This document shows positions 16,737 to 24,066 of a stretch of 64,000 nt of DNA, piece by piece (position 1 is the first letter of the stretch; each line of letters starts with the position of its first letter). The translations under genes and the position numbers were made by a program. Source of the DNA: an uncultured Collinsella sp. (GTDB taxonomy: Bacteria; Actinomycetota; Coriobacteriia; Coriobacteriales; Coriobacteriaceae); assembly GCA_934654585.1 (NCBI GenBank), contig CAKUGF010000003.1, forward strand, positions 62,001 to 126,000, written 5' to 3'. The notes beneath the pieces are model-generated. The model was given only the letters and a program-made list of their open reading frames with translations, ran no database searches and was not told the origin of the DNA.

Positions 16737-17630
16737 TTAGGACTCAAAGGCCTGCTCGAGCCGGCGTTCAAGCTCGGTGGCCGCCTTGCGGCTTCCGGTT
16801 TCGGCTAACGCCTCGTCGAACGCGCCAAGCCGTAGCAGGGTGGCAATGGGCGCGGTGTAGACGAGATGTAGTTGGCGTTCGAGAGTGTCGGGAAATTCGT
16901 TGGGGTCGTAGCGCTTCTGGTAGAAGTGGACGATGCTACGGCTCATCTCCCAATCGTCGCGGTAGCGCTCGAACTGACGCTGCTGGATATCGATAATCCG
17001 GGCCGTTTGGGTGCGAAGGCCGGCGGGTGCCAATGCTCGGTAGCCGTCGAAGAGACGGTTGAGGCTGAGCGTGCGGAGCATGTCGATAAGGGTGCGAACT
17101 GTAGTCGGACCGGCCTGAAACCTGGCGGTCGCGCGGTTGTAGCGTTCGCGGTCGAGCACCATGATGCTGGGTGGACCCTGCGTATCGTCCTGCCCGCAGT
17201 TTGCCTGCTGATGCCGTGCCTCCAGGGCGTCGAGCCCCATGGCAAGGTCGTGTATGGGAAGCGTTATCGCGTTCTGCAGATCGTATCGATGATCCATCAA
17301 TGTCATCTGCGTCTCGTCGTCCATCTCGAGCCGAAGCTTCGTGTCGAGTGCGGTAATCATGTGTGCCACATGGCCCATGGTGTACGGGCCTTCGGTCTTA
17401 CCGTGGGGTCCGAGATAAGGGTCGGTAAGTTTGTGGACGGCTGGATCGTTCATGATTTCGGCGCAGCGATTTGCCGAAAACTCGTGGTTGCTCAGTGCCT
17501 CGTCGACGGGCAGCAGGGCAAAGTTTGCGATCGTTGCGGCGGCGAAGTCGGTGTCGTATCTGCCGTGCAGGGCACGGTCGATGCGTGCCTTGAGGACGGT
17601 GTTTGCGGTCTGGGGACGGGTAGTGTTCAT
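16737..17630 (-). CDS. Unknown alpha-helical protein, first gene of the ClpP/VirD4-like operon
   Basis: A 297-residue cytoplasmic-looking protein that I do not recognise. It is predicted mostly helical, with many Arg, Asp and His residues. There is no signal peptide, membrane segment or Cys cluster. Conserved-looking stretches include LPVDEALSNHEFSANRCAEI and WEMSRSIVHFYQKRYDPNEF. ATG 17630 follows GGAAA; the frame stays open to 17786, but that extension is encoded by the direct repeats at 17647-17715 and would be low-complexity (ITHGKHITH), so I regard it as non-coding. It leads an operon with a ClpP-like protease and a VirD4-like ATPase. Confidence 0.65.
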   Translation of the reverse strand: MNTTRPQTANTVLKARIDRALHGRYDTDFAAATIANFALLPVDEALSNHEFSANRCAEIMNDPAVHKLTDPYLGPHGKTEGPYTMGHVAHMITALDTKLRLEMDDETQMTLMDHRYDLQNAITLPIHDLAMGLDALEARHQQANCGQDDTQGPPSIMVLDRERYNRATARFQAGPTTVRTLIDMLRTLSLNRLFDGYRALAPAGLRTQTARIIDIQQRQFERYRDDWEMSRSIVHFYQKRYDPNEFPDTLERQLHLVYTAPIATLLRLGAFDEALAETGSRKAATELERRLEQAFES

Positions 17631-17646
17631 AGCGTTTCCAATCTGT

Positions 17647-17715
17647 GATGTGCTTGCCTGTTTGTAGATGTGTTGGTTGTCGTGAGTGATGTGCTTGCCG
17701 TGGGTGATGTGCTGA
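17647..17715. repeat. Four phased direct repeats (GATGTGCTTG type) in a promoter region
   Basis: GATGTGCTTG at 17647, GATGTGTTGG at 17667, GATGTGCTTG at 17688 and GATGTGCTGA at 17706, spaced 20, 21 and 18 bp, about two helical turns. They lie 17-85 bp upstream of the start of the ClpP/VirD4-like operon and probably bind a regulator in an array. Confidence 0.7.
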
Positions 17716-18027
17716 CGTTGGGGTGCTATGCGGTTTTCAATGAGCCCGTGAGGCAGTTGCTGCAGGGGTGGGATGGAACGGCCCATGCAAGGCGGAAGGC
17801 ATCGTGCTCAAAATCGAGACAGCAATGCTCTGGATGCCTCACATATGGCAGTTACCTCATTAAGTTGTCATTGCGTTTGGGGTTGTACTTTGCCGATCTT
17901 CTTTCTCTTACACGCTGAAAACTGAAACTGAATATGCTCGATCAAACTGTGACCACCGGAGCGGTCTTCTTCAAAGTTAACAGGCTTCAGTGTTTTGACA
18001 AGTATCTTTTTCAAAAAAGTTCTTCGG
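17716..18027. other. Intergenic stretch without a recognised gene
   Basis: About 310 nt between divergent genes. I see no convincing coding frame, RNA gene or terminator. It is more AT-rich than its surroundings, and TTGACA at 17995-18000 has no partner hexamer at normal spacing. Confidence 0.5.
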
Positions 18028-18050
18028 CGAGCGCTCCGCTCGGATATGAT
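18028..18050 (+). promoter_or_regulatory. GC hairpin abutting a -10 hexamer, upstream of the HAD gene
   Basis: CGAGCG-CTC-CGCTCG (18028-18042) is followed after 2 nt by TATGAT (18045-18050), 34 nt before the start codon. The same hairpin plus TAnnAT layout recurs at 48519, 53479 and 63140. Confidence 0.45.
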
Positions 18051-18083
18051 GGTGCGCGGCAAACTCAATGCAGGGAGGCATAT

Positions 18084-18926
18084 ATGGCAATCAAGGCCAT
18101 TGCAATGGATATCGACGGTACGCTCACCAACGACCAGAAGGTGATTAGCCCGCGCACGCGCGAGAAGCTGCTCGCGGCGCAGGAATCGGGTATCAAGCTC
18201 ATTCTGGCTTCGGGCCGTCCTGCATGGGGCCTTCGCGCCCTTGGTCAGGAGCTCGGCCTGCACAATCACGATGGCTTGCTCGTGGCCTTTAACGGTGCAC
18301 ACGTAGTCGATGCCCAGACCGACGAGGTGCTGTTTGACCAGGCCATGCCGGTCGATGAGCTGCATCGCCTGCTCGATCACCTGCGCAACTTTGACGTGAT
18401 TCCCATGATCTCGCTCGGTCGCGACCTGCACGTCGTGGACTCGTATCGCTGCATGATTACGCTGCCGGACGGTTCGCAGAAGAATATCGTCAAGTACGAG
18501 CGCGACGCGTGCGACCTCAAGATCCGTGAGGTTGAGAGCCTTCATGAGGTCGCAGATGCTTATCCCGTGGACAAGCTGCTCACTGCGGGCGATCCGGCCT
18601 ATCTGCAGGCGCACCACGAGGAGATGTACGCTCCCTTTACCGAGACGCTTTCGGGTATGTTTACGGCCGACTGGTACTTTGAGTTTACGGCGCCTGGCAT
18701 CGATAAGGCCCGCGCTCTCGAGGGCTCCTTGTCCAAGTTGGGCATCGATGCCAGCGAGGTCGTTTCGTTTGGCGACGGCCAGAACGACAAGTCCATGATC
18801 GAGTGGGCAGGCACGGGTGTTGCTATGGGCAACGCCGTCGACGAGGTCAAGGCTGTGGCTCAGATGGTAACCGCCAATAACAATGAAGACGGTATCGCGG
18901 TGGCGCTTGACCAGTTGCTGGGTTAG
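18084..18926 (+). CDS. Cof-type HAD family hydrolase
   Basis: A 280-residue HAD-superfamily phosphatase of the Cof/YidA subfamily. Motif I is AIAMDIDGTLTND, motif II LILASGRP, motif III Lys with motif IV VVSFGDGQNDKSMIEWAGTGVAMGNA, the characteristic subfamily ending. Substrates are usually sugar phosphates or flavin-related phosphates; specificity cannot be inferred. ATG 18084 has AGGGAGG upstream. A second HAD gene follows after a terminator. Confidence 0.9.
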   Translation: MAIKAIAMDIDGTLTNDQKVISPRTREKLLAAQESGIKLILASGRPAWGLRALGQELGLHNHDGLLVAFNGAHVVDAQTDEVLFDQAMPVDELHRLLDHLRNFDVIPMISLGRDLHVVDSYRCMITLPDGSQKNIVKYERDACDLKIREVESLHEVADAYPVDKLLTAGDPAYLQAHHEEMYAPFTETLSGMFTADWYFEFTAPGIDKARALEGSLSKLGIDASEVVSFGDGQNDKSMIEWAGTGVAMGNAVDEVKAVAQMVTANNNEDGIAVALDQLLG

Positions 18927-18949
18927 AATCGCCGATAGTGCATGGTTCG

Positions 18950-18975
18950 GGCGTCCGCTTGCGGGCGCCTTTTTG
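18950..18975 (+). terminator. Terminator after the Cof-type HAD gene
   Basis: GGCGTCCGC (18950-18958) pairs with GCGGGCGCC (18961-18969) with one wobble and a tight loop, then TTTTT. Confidence 0.7.
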
Positions 18976-18989
18976 TTAGGGAGGGTGCC

Positions 18990-19649
18990 GTGTCCGCATT
19001 TCCGTTCGACGCCGTTATCTTTGACATGGACGGCGTTTTGGTCGATACCGAGTTTTACTATCAGCAGGAGCTCGAGAAGTTTATCGATTACCTGCAGATT
19101 TCTGTAACGCGTGACGAGCTTAATGCAATTGTGGGTTCGTCGCATCAAGATTTTCAGCAGGTGCTTGTAGAGTGGTACAAGCGCGCAGGGCAGGGTGCCC
19201 TTGAACCCGCCGATGCCGAGGCTCGCTATGAAGTGTGGGCGAGCGCCTATCCCTGTGATTACAGCAAACTGCTCAATCCCGGCGTCTCTGAGACGCTGGC
19301 GGGGCTTAAAGGCCGTGGGGTTCGCGTTGCGCTGGCTTCGTCGTCGCCCCTCAACAATATTGAGGAAGTATTGAGCACCTGCGGCATTCGCGATTACTTT
19401 GAGTTTTTGGTCTCGGGCGAGCAGTTCAAACGTAGCAAGCCCGAGCCCGATATTTACCTACACGCCATTGACCGACTGGGGCTGCCTGCGGATCGTTGCT
19501 GCTGCGTGGAAGACTCGCTGTATGGCATTACCGCAGGCAAGCGTGCTGGCCTGACGGTCATCGCCAAACGCGAGGAGCGCTTTGGCTTTAGCCAGGATGC
19601 CGCGGACAAGATCATTGACCAGCTGCTGGATCTGCTGGAGCTTGCATAG
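18990..19649 (+). CDS. HAD family hydrolase, beta-phosphoglucomutase-like
   Basis: A 219-residue HAD hydrolase of subfamily IA (the phosphoglycolate phosphatase/beta-phosphoglucomutase group). Motif I is VIFDMDGVLVDTE, motif II VALASSSPLNNIEEVL, Lys in FKRSKPEPDIYLHAI, and motif IV CCCVEDSLYGITAGKRAGL. It could be a sugar-phosphate phosphatase or mutase. Start is GTG 18990 behind GGGAGGG. A PfkB kinase follows 60 nt later on the same strand, which might suggest a shared sugar pathway. Confidence 0.88.
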   Translation: MSAFPFDAVIFDMDGVLVDTEFYYQQELEKFIDYLQISVTRDELNAIVGSSHQDFQQVLVEWYKRAGQGALEPADAEARYEVWASAYPCDYSKLLNPGVSETLAGLKGRGVRVALASSSPLNNIEEVLSTCGIRDYFEFLVSGEQFKRSKPEPDIYLHAIDRLGLPADRCCCVEDSLYGITAGKRAGLTVIAKREERFGFSQDAADKIIDQLLDLLELA

Positions 19650-19709
19650 AGCCTGGGCGGAACGGCTGCCAATACAATGGATTCGTTGGCGCAAGAGGGG
19701 AGCAAAGTC

Positions 19710-20573
19710 ATGGCTTTTAACGTGAATGCGCTGGGATTTGGCGATAACGTCGTCGACCGCTACGAGCATATCCACACGATGTATCCGGGTGGCAATGCGG
19801 TGAATTTTGCCGTCTATGCCAAGAAGTGCGGCGCTTTGCGCGCTGCCTATATGGGCATCTTCGGTAATGACGCCGCCGCCGAGCATGTGATTGCGAGCCT
19901 TGAGGAGGAGGGCGTTGAGCTTGCCAAGTGCAGGCAGCTCATTGGCGAGAACGGCGCGGCGCGCGTGACTGTCATCGACGGCGACCGTGTTTTCCTCGGC
20001 TCCAACGAGGGCGGCGTTCGTGGTGACGCACGATATGTCCTCGATCGCTTTGACTTGGCGTACATGAAGCAGTTCGATGTGGTCCATTCGGGCAATTACT
20101 GCTTCACCGAACGCGAGTTGCCCAAGCTAAAGGCTGCGGGCATCACCGTCTCATTTGACTTCTCGGACGATTCGACCGATGAGTATTACGAGCAGGTTGC
20201 TCCGTTTGTCGACTACGCCTTTTTGAGCGCTGCGGATGCCGCGAGCGAAGATGAGATTCGCGAGCGCCTCGCTTGGGTTAAGAATTTGGGTCCGCGCTTT
20301 GTGTCTGCAACGGCGGGCGCTGAGGGCTGCATCGCCTATGACGGCGAGCGCTACTATCGCCAGCCAGCGAAGCCCGTGACGAATATGAAGGACACCATGG
20401 GCGCCGGGGACTCGTTCCTGACTTCGTTCCTGATGTGCTATCTCGATTCCGCCAAACGTGGCGACGATGGTCCTGAGGCCATCGAGCGTGCGCTTGACTT
20501 TGCGGCTGGGTTTGCCTCGACCGTATGCGGCATGGAGGGTTCTTGGGGTCACGGAGCTCCGATTTCCGAATAG
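19710..20573 (+). CDS. PfkB family carbohydrate kinase, fructoselysine 6-kinase-like
   Basis: A 287-residue ribokinase-fold kinase. The N-terminal GFGDNVVDRYEHIHTMYPGGNAVNFAVYAKKCG and the C-terminal MKDTMGAGDSFLTSF (catalytic Asp and anion hole) define the PfkB family. The first block looks most like fructoselysine 6-kinase (FrlD) in my reading. FrlB deglycase and a transporter are not adjacent, so the substrate is uncertain. ATG 19710 is preceded by GAGGGGAG. Downstream lies a palindromic MITE-like element instead of a terminator. Confidence 0.8.
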   Translation: MAFNVNALGFGDNVVDRYEHIHTMYPGGNAVNFAVYAKKCGALRAAYMGIFGNDAAAEHVIASLEEEGVELAKCRQLIGENGAARVTVIDGDRVFLGSNEGGVRGDARYVLDRFDLAYMKQFDVVHSGNYCFTERELPKLKAAGITVSFDFSDDSTDEYYEQVAPFVDYAFLSAADAASEDEIRERLAWVKNLGPRFVSATAGAEGCIAYDGERYYRQPAKPVTNMKDTMGAGDSFLTSFLMCYLDSAKRGDDGPEAIERALDFAAGFASTVCGMEGSWGHGAPISE

Positions 20574-20611
20574 CTGAGCAGTTCCGGGGACGCAGGTTGG
20601 CACCACCCCGG

Positions 20612-20854
20612 GACCCCGTGGGCAAAAAATGCCAAATATGAGTACTGTCACTAATTTAGTAACAGCAAAACCAGGCTCCTGAGGTCCTTGTTGAGCGTCA
20701 GTGAGCGAGTAGAAGCTGTTTAACATGCCCCCGAGCATGCTAAAACGCCTTGATAATGAACGACTGTACATTATCAAGGCGTTGTTTCTTTGCAAAATAA
20801 TGTGACTAGCTTTGCAACAGTACTCATATTTGGCATTTTTTGCCCACTGGGGTC
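20612..20854. repeat. Nested palindromic element (MITE-like), 243 bp
   Basis: Terminal inverted repeats at 20612-20648 and 20817-20854 match over about 38 nt with one single-base indel; the core reads GGGCAAAAAATGCCAAATAT. Inside is a perfect 15-bp hairpin, AACGCCTTGATAATG (20744-20758) with CATTATCAAGGCGTT (20769-20783), and a small CATGC/GCATG pair. It is AT-rich with no coding capacity. The right end overlaps the tatD stop codon. The structure suggests a non-autonomous mobile element or a large folded RNA; no transposase is present. Confidence 0.7.
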
Positions 20855-21635
20855 AGTGGAAGTCGAAAATGGAGTGGGAATTTCTCAGAACGACCGACTT
20901 GACGCTCTCCGCTGCGCAGTTTTTAAGCGCGGCAATGATCTCGGATGTTCGTATAAGTGAATCGGCGAGCTGTTGTGCGCTTGCGTCCGTTTGCGGTTCG
21001 GCTGGCGCATCAGTTTCGAGCAACAAGCGGTCGAGTGGAATCTGTCGTGCGTATTCGCGCCCGCGTTTGGTTGCGAGCATACGCTCGTTGATGGAGAAAT
21101 AACAGCCCGCACTGCGAGCGCGGTTGAGCTCGTCCGAGGTGCCGTTAAACCAGTGGAAGATGATGGTGGGGGAGTTGGTACTGCGGTCGAGAAGGCCGCT
21201 CGACTCCAAAATGTCCAAAGCTGCTCCGTCCGCGCGAACGGCGTGAATGGACAGAACACGGTCAGGAAGTGGAGACTGCGACAGCGTCTGGCAAAGCCGT
21301 TCAAATGCCTGCATCTGGATTCCCTCGGTGCCCGCAAAACGTTGCGAGAAATCGAGCCCGACCTCGCCAATAAAGCGTTCCCGGCTAGCGAGCTCGCAAA
21401 GCAGGTCGATCTCGGCAGCGCCACATCGACCGTCGGCGATCCACCAGGGGTGGAGACCCACCCCTGCAATGATATTAGGGCTAGTGCTGGCGCGTTTATT
21501 TGCCGTTGCGAAATCGCGCGGGTCGACGCCGCAATCAAAGAGCCCCAGTCCCATCGCTGCGGCTTCGCGGGCAACGGTGTTTGGGCCGGCCATGAGATCC
21601 AAGTGGCAGTGAGCATCAAAGGACTGCAGCTCCAT
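20853..21635 (-). CDS. TatD family hydrolase
   Basis: A 260-residue metal-dependent TIM-barrel nuclease/hydrolase of the TatD family. Metal ligands appear in FDAHCHLDLM, GVGLHPWW, FIGEVGLDFSQRF, VLSIHAV, IFHWFNGT and LLLETDAPAEP. Members act as 3'-5' DNases or in general quality control. The stop codon lies within the last bases of the nested palindromic element. It starts 14 nt after the tcdA gene, with which it probably forms an operon. Confidence 0.88.
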   Translation of the reverse strand: MELQSFDAHCHLDLMAGPNTVAREAAAMGLGLFDCGVDPRDFATANKRASTSPNIIAGVGLHPWWIADGRCGAAEIDLLCELASRERFIGEVGLDFSQRFAGTEGIQMQAFERLCQTLSQSPLPDRVLSIHAVRADGAALDILESSGLLDRSTNSPTIIFHWFNGTSDELNRARSAGCYFSINERMLATKRGREYARQIPLDRLLLETDAPAEPQTDASAQQLADSLIRTSEIIAALKNCAAESVKSVVLRNSHSIFDFH

Positions 21636-21649
21636 CGTGGTGTGCCTTG

Positions 21650-22447
21650 CTAGTCTAGGCGCTGGCCATCGGCGCGCACGCGCTCGGTGCCGCGTCCGCT
21701 GATCTGGCGAATGACCTCGCCGGCAATCATCTGGCCCATGATGGGCGGCATAAAGCTGGCGGTTCCAAGTTCAGTGCGTTCGTGGATGTTGGAAGGGTCG
21801 CGGGGCTGGGTCTTAACCGACTCTTCGCAGCTAAACAGCACGTGTAGGCTCTTGATGCCGCGCTTCTTGCACTCTTTGCGCATGATGCGGCTCATAGGGT
21901 CGCGCACCGTATCGAAGATGTCGGCAAAACGCAGACATTCGGGATGGAGCTTATTGGCTCCGCCCATGGAGCTTACCAAGCGAATGCCGTGGTCCTGAGC
22001 GTATTTGGCAACGGTGAGCTTGGCCGAGATGGTGTCGATCGCGTCAATGACGTAGTCGAGCTTGCCGCCCGTCTGTTCCAGAACACTCGCGAAGAACTCG
22101 TCAATGTTGTCGCTCAACAGGTACTCGGTGCGCTTGATGACGGTGGCGGCAGGGTTGATGTCATGGATCATAGCCTCCATAACGTCCACTTTGCGCTTGC
22201 CAATGGTGCTCTGAAAGGCAATGGCCTGACGGTTAATGTTGCTGGGCGCGATGGTGTCTTTGTCCAGAATTACGAAATGGTCAATGCCGCCGCGGGCAAG
22301 TGCTTCACAGCAGTTGGAGCCCACGCCGCCGCAGCCGAGTACCAGCACCGTGGCATCGGCGAGCTTGTCGAGTGCCTCGCGGCCCATGATGATCTCGAGC
22401 TTGGTATCGCGTGTCTCGTTGGGAGCTGAGGCTGCGGTTTCGGTCAT
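21650..22447 (-). CDS. tcdA: tRNA threonylcarbamoyladenosine dehydratase (ThiF/MoeB family)
   Basis: A 265-residue E1-like enzyme that cyclises t6A37 to ct6A in ANN-decoding tRNAs using ATP. The nucleotide loop is VLVLGCGGVGSNCCEALARGG, the family arginine motif is APSNINRQAIA, and LDYVIDAIDTISAKL is the TcdA-type strand. Length matches TcdA rather than MoeB. ATG 22447 is preceded by CGGAGGA. It is the first gene of a small operon with tatD. Confidence 0.88.
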   Translation of the reverse strand: MTETAASAPNETRDTKLEIIMGREALDKLADATVLVLGCGGVGSNCCEALARGGIDHFVILDKDTIAPSNINRQAIAFQSTIGKRKVDVMEAMIHDINPAATVIKRTEYLLSDNIDEFFASVLEQTGGKLDYVIDAIDTISAKLTVAKYAQDHGIRLVSSMGGANKLHPECLRFADIFDTVRDPMSRIMRKECKKRGIKSLHVLFSCEESVKTQPRDPSNIHERTELGTASFMPPIMGQMIAGEVIRQISGRGTERVRADGQRLD

Positions 22448-22534
22448 AAATATCCTCCGATGGAGAAGCGATTCGTGTTTTAGCTATCGCCATTATAGGT
22501 ATTATCGCGATTCCATTTGAGCCCTAGGGGCTTG

Positions 22535-22563
22535 TTGAAATGAGGCAGTGATTCGCATAAGAT
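22535..22563 (+). promoter_or_regulatory. Promoter of a putative antisense RNA
   Basis: TTGAAA (22535-22540) and TAAGAT (22558-22563) with exactly 17 nt between them. It faces the small hydrophobic ORF at 22655-22741 and no ORF follows on the plus strand. Confidence 0.6.
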
Positions 22564-22569
22564 TGAAGC

Positions 22570-22660
22570 AGATGGCACCCGTTGCAGCGGGTGGCCAACT
22601 CCGAAACACGTTTATGGCGTGAGAAGTGGCCGTCTTCGCATTACGCGGGGGCGGCTATTT
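22570..22660 (+). ncRNA. Candidate antisense RNA (type I antitoxin-like)
   Basis: Predicted RNA from about 22570 to 22660. It starts with a CACCCG/CGGGTG hairpin (22576-22593) and ends with GCCGTC (22629-22634) pairing GGCGGC (22650-22655) followed by TATTT. It is complementary to the 3' UTR and stop codon of the small membrane ORF, the geometry of TxpA/RatA-type systems. Inferred from promoter, structure and position only. Confidence 0.45.
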
Positions 22661-22741
22661 CATTCGACCTCCAATGTGGATGCCGAGCTCCACGGCCGCG
22701 ATTACAAGCAATAACAACGTCAGGACATCGTCAATACTCAT
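22655..22741 (-). CDS. 28-residue hydrophobic peptide, candidate type I toxin
   Basis: A very short ORF with a strong ribosome site (AGGAG, 7 nt before ATG 22741). The product starts MSIDDVLTLLLLVIAAVELG and ends in a basic tail (GGRMK): one membrane helix with an acidic N-terminus and Arg/Lys C-terminus, like the holin-like toxin peptides of Firmicutes. Its transcript would run into a structured 3' UTR overlapped by an antisense RNA. Upstream, a -10 TACAAT and a LexA-like box suggest SOS induction. It is divergent from an SdpR/SdpI operon. Translation and toxicity are inference. Confidence 0.6.
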   Translation of the reverse strand: MSIDDVLTLLLLVIAAVELGIHIGGRMK

Positions 22742-22793
22742 AGTCCATCTCCTTCTCGGGTAGAGAGGAGCTGGCCCATCTGCTTCTGGCCCT

Positions 22794-22822
22794 ATTGTAT
22801 CTAAAACCGAACGAATGTTCTA
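22794..22822 (-). promoter_or_regulatory. Promoter of the small peptide gene
   Basis: On the minus strand TACAAT (22799-22794) lies 17 nt after TAGAAC (22822-22817). The -10 is good and the -35 weak. The predicted start leaves a leader of about 45 nt. Confidence 0.45.
22808..22821. promoter_or_regulatory. LexA-like (SOS) box overlapping the peptide promoter
   Basis: CGAACGAATGTTCT matches CGAAC-RNRY-GTTYC at all but the last position. It covers the -35 and spacer of the minus-strand promoter, an ideal place for repression. Confidence 0.6.
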
Positions 22823-22832
22823 TACTAAGTTA

Positions 22833-22873
22833 ATATTAGATAATTAGACAAACATCTAAATATCGAGTATAGT
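22833..22873 (+). promoter_or_regulatory. Promoter and operator of the arsR/sdpR-like operon
   Basis: TAGACA (22845-22850) and TATAGT (22868-22873) are 17 nt apart. Flanking half-sites ATATTAGAT (22833-22841) and ATCTAAATAT (22854-22863) form an imperfect palindrome over the -35, as expected for autoregulation by an ArsR-family repressor. Confidence 0.6.
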
Positions 22874-22907
22874 GTGCGCGTCGAACGAACTGGTGAGAGG
22901 AGGTTCT

Positions 22908-23186
22908 ATGCCGGGAGAGGGTTTTAAGGCACTGGCCGATCCAACGCGGCGGCGCATTTTGGAACTGCTGCGCGAGGGCAATTGCACGGCGGGGGAGCTT
23001 GCCGAGCATTTCGACATCAGCAAACCGTCGCTCAGCCATCACTTGGCAACGCTTAAGAATGCTGGGCTGGTGACCGATGAACGTCATGGTCAAAACATCG
23101 TATACAGCTTAAACACCACCGTCATGCAGGACTTGATCGGCTGGTTTATGGGCTTTACAAACGCTGAAGGTGATAAGGATGAATAA
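22908..23186 (+). CDS. ArsR/SdpR family transcriptional regulator
   Basis: A 92-residue winged-helix repressor. FKALADPTRRRILELLREG and KPSLSHHLATLKNAGLVTDERHGQNIVYSLN are the ArsR core and recognition helix. There is no CxC metal site, and the C-terminal MQDLIGWFMGF matches the SdpR autorepressor group. The next gene, overlapping by 8 nt, is SdpI-like, which supports an SdpR role: repressing its own operon until SdpI senses a toxin or envelope signal. ATG 22908 has GAGAGGAGG upstream. Confidence 0.85.
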   Translation: MPGEGFKALADPTRRRILELLREGNCTAGELAEHFDISKPSLSHHLATLKNAGLVTDERHGQNIVYSLNTTVMQDLIGWFMGFTNAEGDKDE

Positions 23187-23883
23187 CGAAAACAAGGGCA
23201 TTCACGCCACGGGGGTATCGTCGCGCGTATGGGTCGCGCTTGCCGTGCTGTGCGCGGTCAACGTGGCGGCGCACCTCTTGGTGATGCCGAGCCTGCCTGC
23301 GCAGATCCCCACGCATTGGGGAGCGAATGGTGCCGTTAACGGCTGGGGTCCCAGCTGGATGGCCTCGGTGCTCGGCGCACTGCCGCTGGTGTTTCTCGCA
23401 ATGTTCTATGTGGTGCCGCGCATTGACCCTAAGGGCGAAGCATATCGGACCTCGGGCAAGTTCTATCAGGGCTTTGTGATTGCTTTCACGCTGCTCATGT
23501 GTGCCGTAAGCTGGCTGGGGGAGCTTACGGTTTGGGGTGTAGTTCCCGCCGTTGGAACGGTCAACTTGCTGATTTCCGGCGCCATTGGTCTGCTCTTTAT
23601 TGGCATGGGCAACTACCTGCCGCGCGTAAAGCAGAACTATACGCTTGGCATCAAGACGCCCTGGGCGCTTGCCGACCCCGAGAACTGGCGCCGTACGCAG
23701 CGTTTTGGCGGCGCCTGCTTTATGGTGCTGGGCATAGGACTCATCGTGATGGGCGTGGCGGGCAGTGTGCTTTCGAGCGAGGTCACAGCCGCGGCGATCG
23801 CGATTCTGGCGTTTGGGGCGGCTGGAGCCGCATACGTCTATTCGTATCTGCTGTGGCGAAAAGCCCAGCGAGCCGTTCGCTAA
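23179..23883 (+). CDS. SdpI family integral membrane protein
   Basis: A 234-residue membrane protein with a DUF1648 N-terminal domain (LPAQIPTHWGANGAVNGWG) and a C-terminal SdpI domain (GNYLPRVKQNYTLGIKTPWALADPENWRRTQRFGG). Six to seven hydrophobic helices are evident. In Bacillus subtilis SdpI gives immunity to the SdpC killing factor and sequesters SdpR. No SdpABC toxin genes are in this window, so it may defend against foreign toxins or act as a general envelope sensor. It is translated from an ATG overlapping the arsR-like stop. Confidence 0.85.
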   Translation: MNNENKGIHATGVSSRVWVALAVLCAVNVAAHLLVMPSLPAQIPTHWGANGAVNGWGPSWMASVLGALPLVFLAMFYVVPRIDPKGEAYRTSGKFYQGFVIAFTLLMCAVSWLGELTVWGVVPAVGTVNLLISGAIGLLFIGMGNYLPRVKQNYTLGIKTPWALADPENWRRTQRFGGACFMVLGIGLIVMGVAGSVLSSEVTAAAIAILAFGAAGAAYVYSYLLWRKAQRAVR

Positions 23884-23949
23884 GGTTGCGGAAAACTAGC
23901 GTACGCAGGTCTAGATATGCTCTAGGGGACTTTTCCCAGGTAGTATTAG

Positions 23950-23977
23950 GGGGTGTGGGCAACCATGCCCCTTTTCG
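23950..23977 (+). terminator. Terminator of the sdpRI-like operon
   Basis: GGGGTGTGG (23950-23958) pairs with CCATGCCCC (23963-23971) with two wobbles and a CAAC-type loop, then TTTT. Confidence 0.65.
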
Positions 23978-24066
23978 TTTAGCTTCAGAGTTGATTTCCT
24001 CATTTCGTTTCTATTAAAGCGAAACAAGAATTGGGAAACAGCAGGTAGAAAGGATAAGACAGGCAA

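Noticed and set aside
17647..17715. Short CRISPR array
   Set aside because: Units are 10 bp at about 20-bp pitch with imperfect copies; no 25-40-bp repeat/spacer pattern and no cas genes.
17631..17786. N-terminal extension of the unknown gene of the ClpP/VirD4-like operon
   Set aside because: The extra residues are encoded by the phased direct repeats and give repetitive ITHGKHITH-like peptide; ATG 17630 has a plausible ribosome site.
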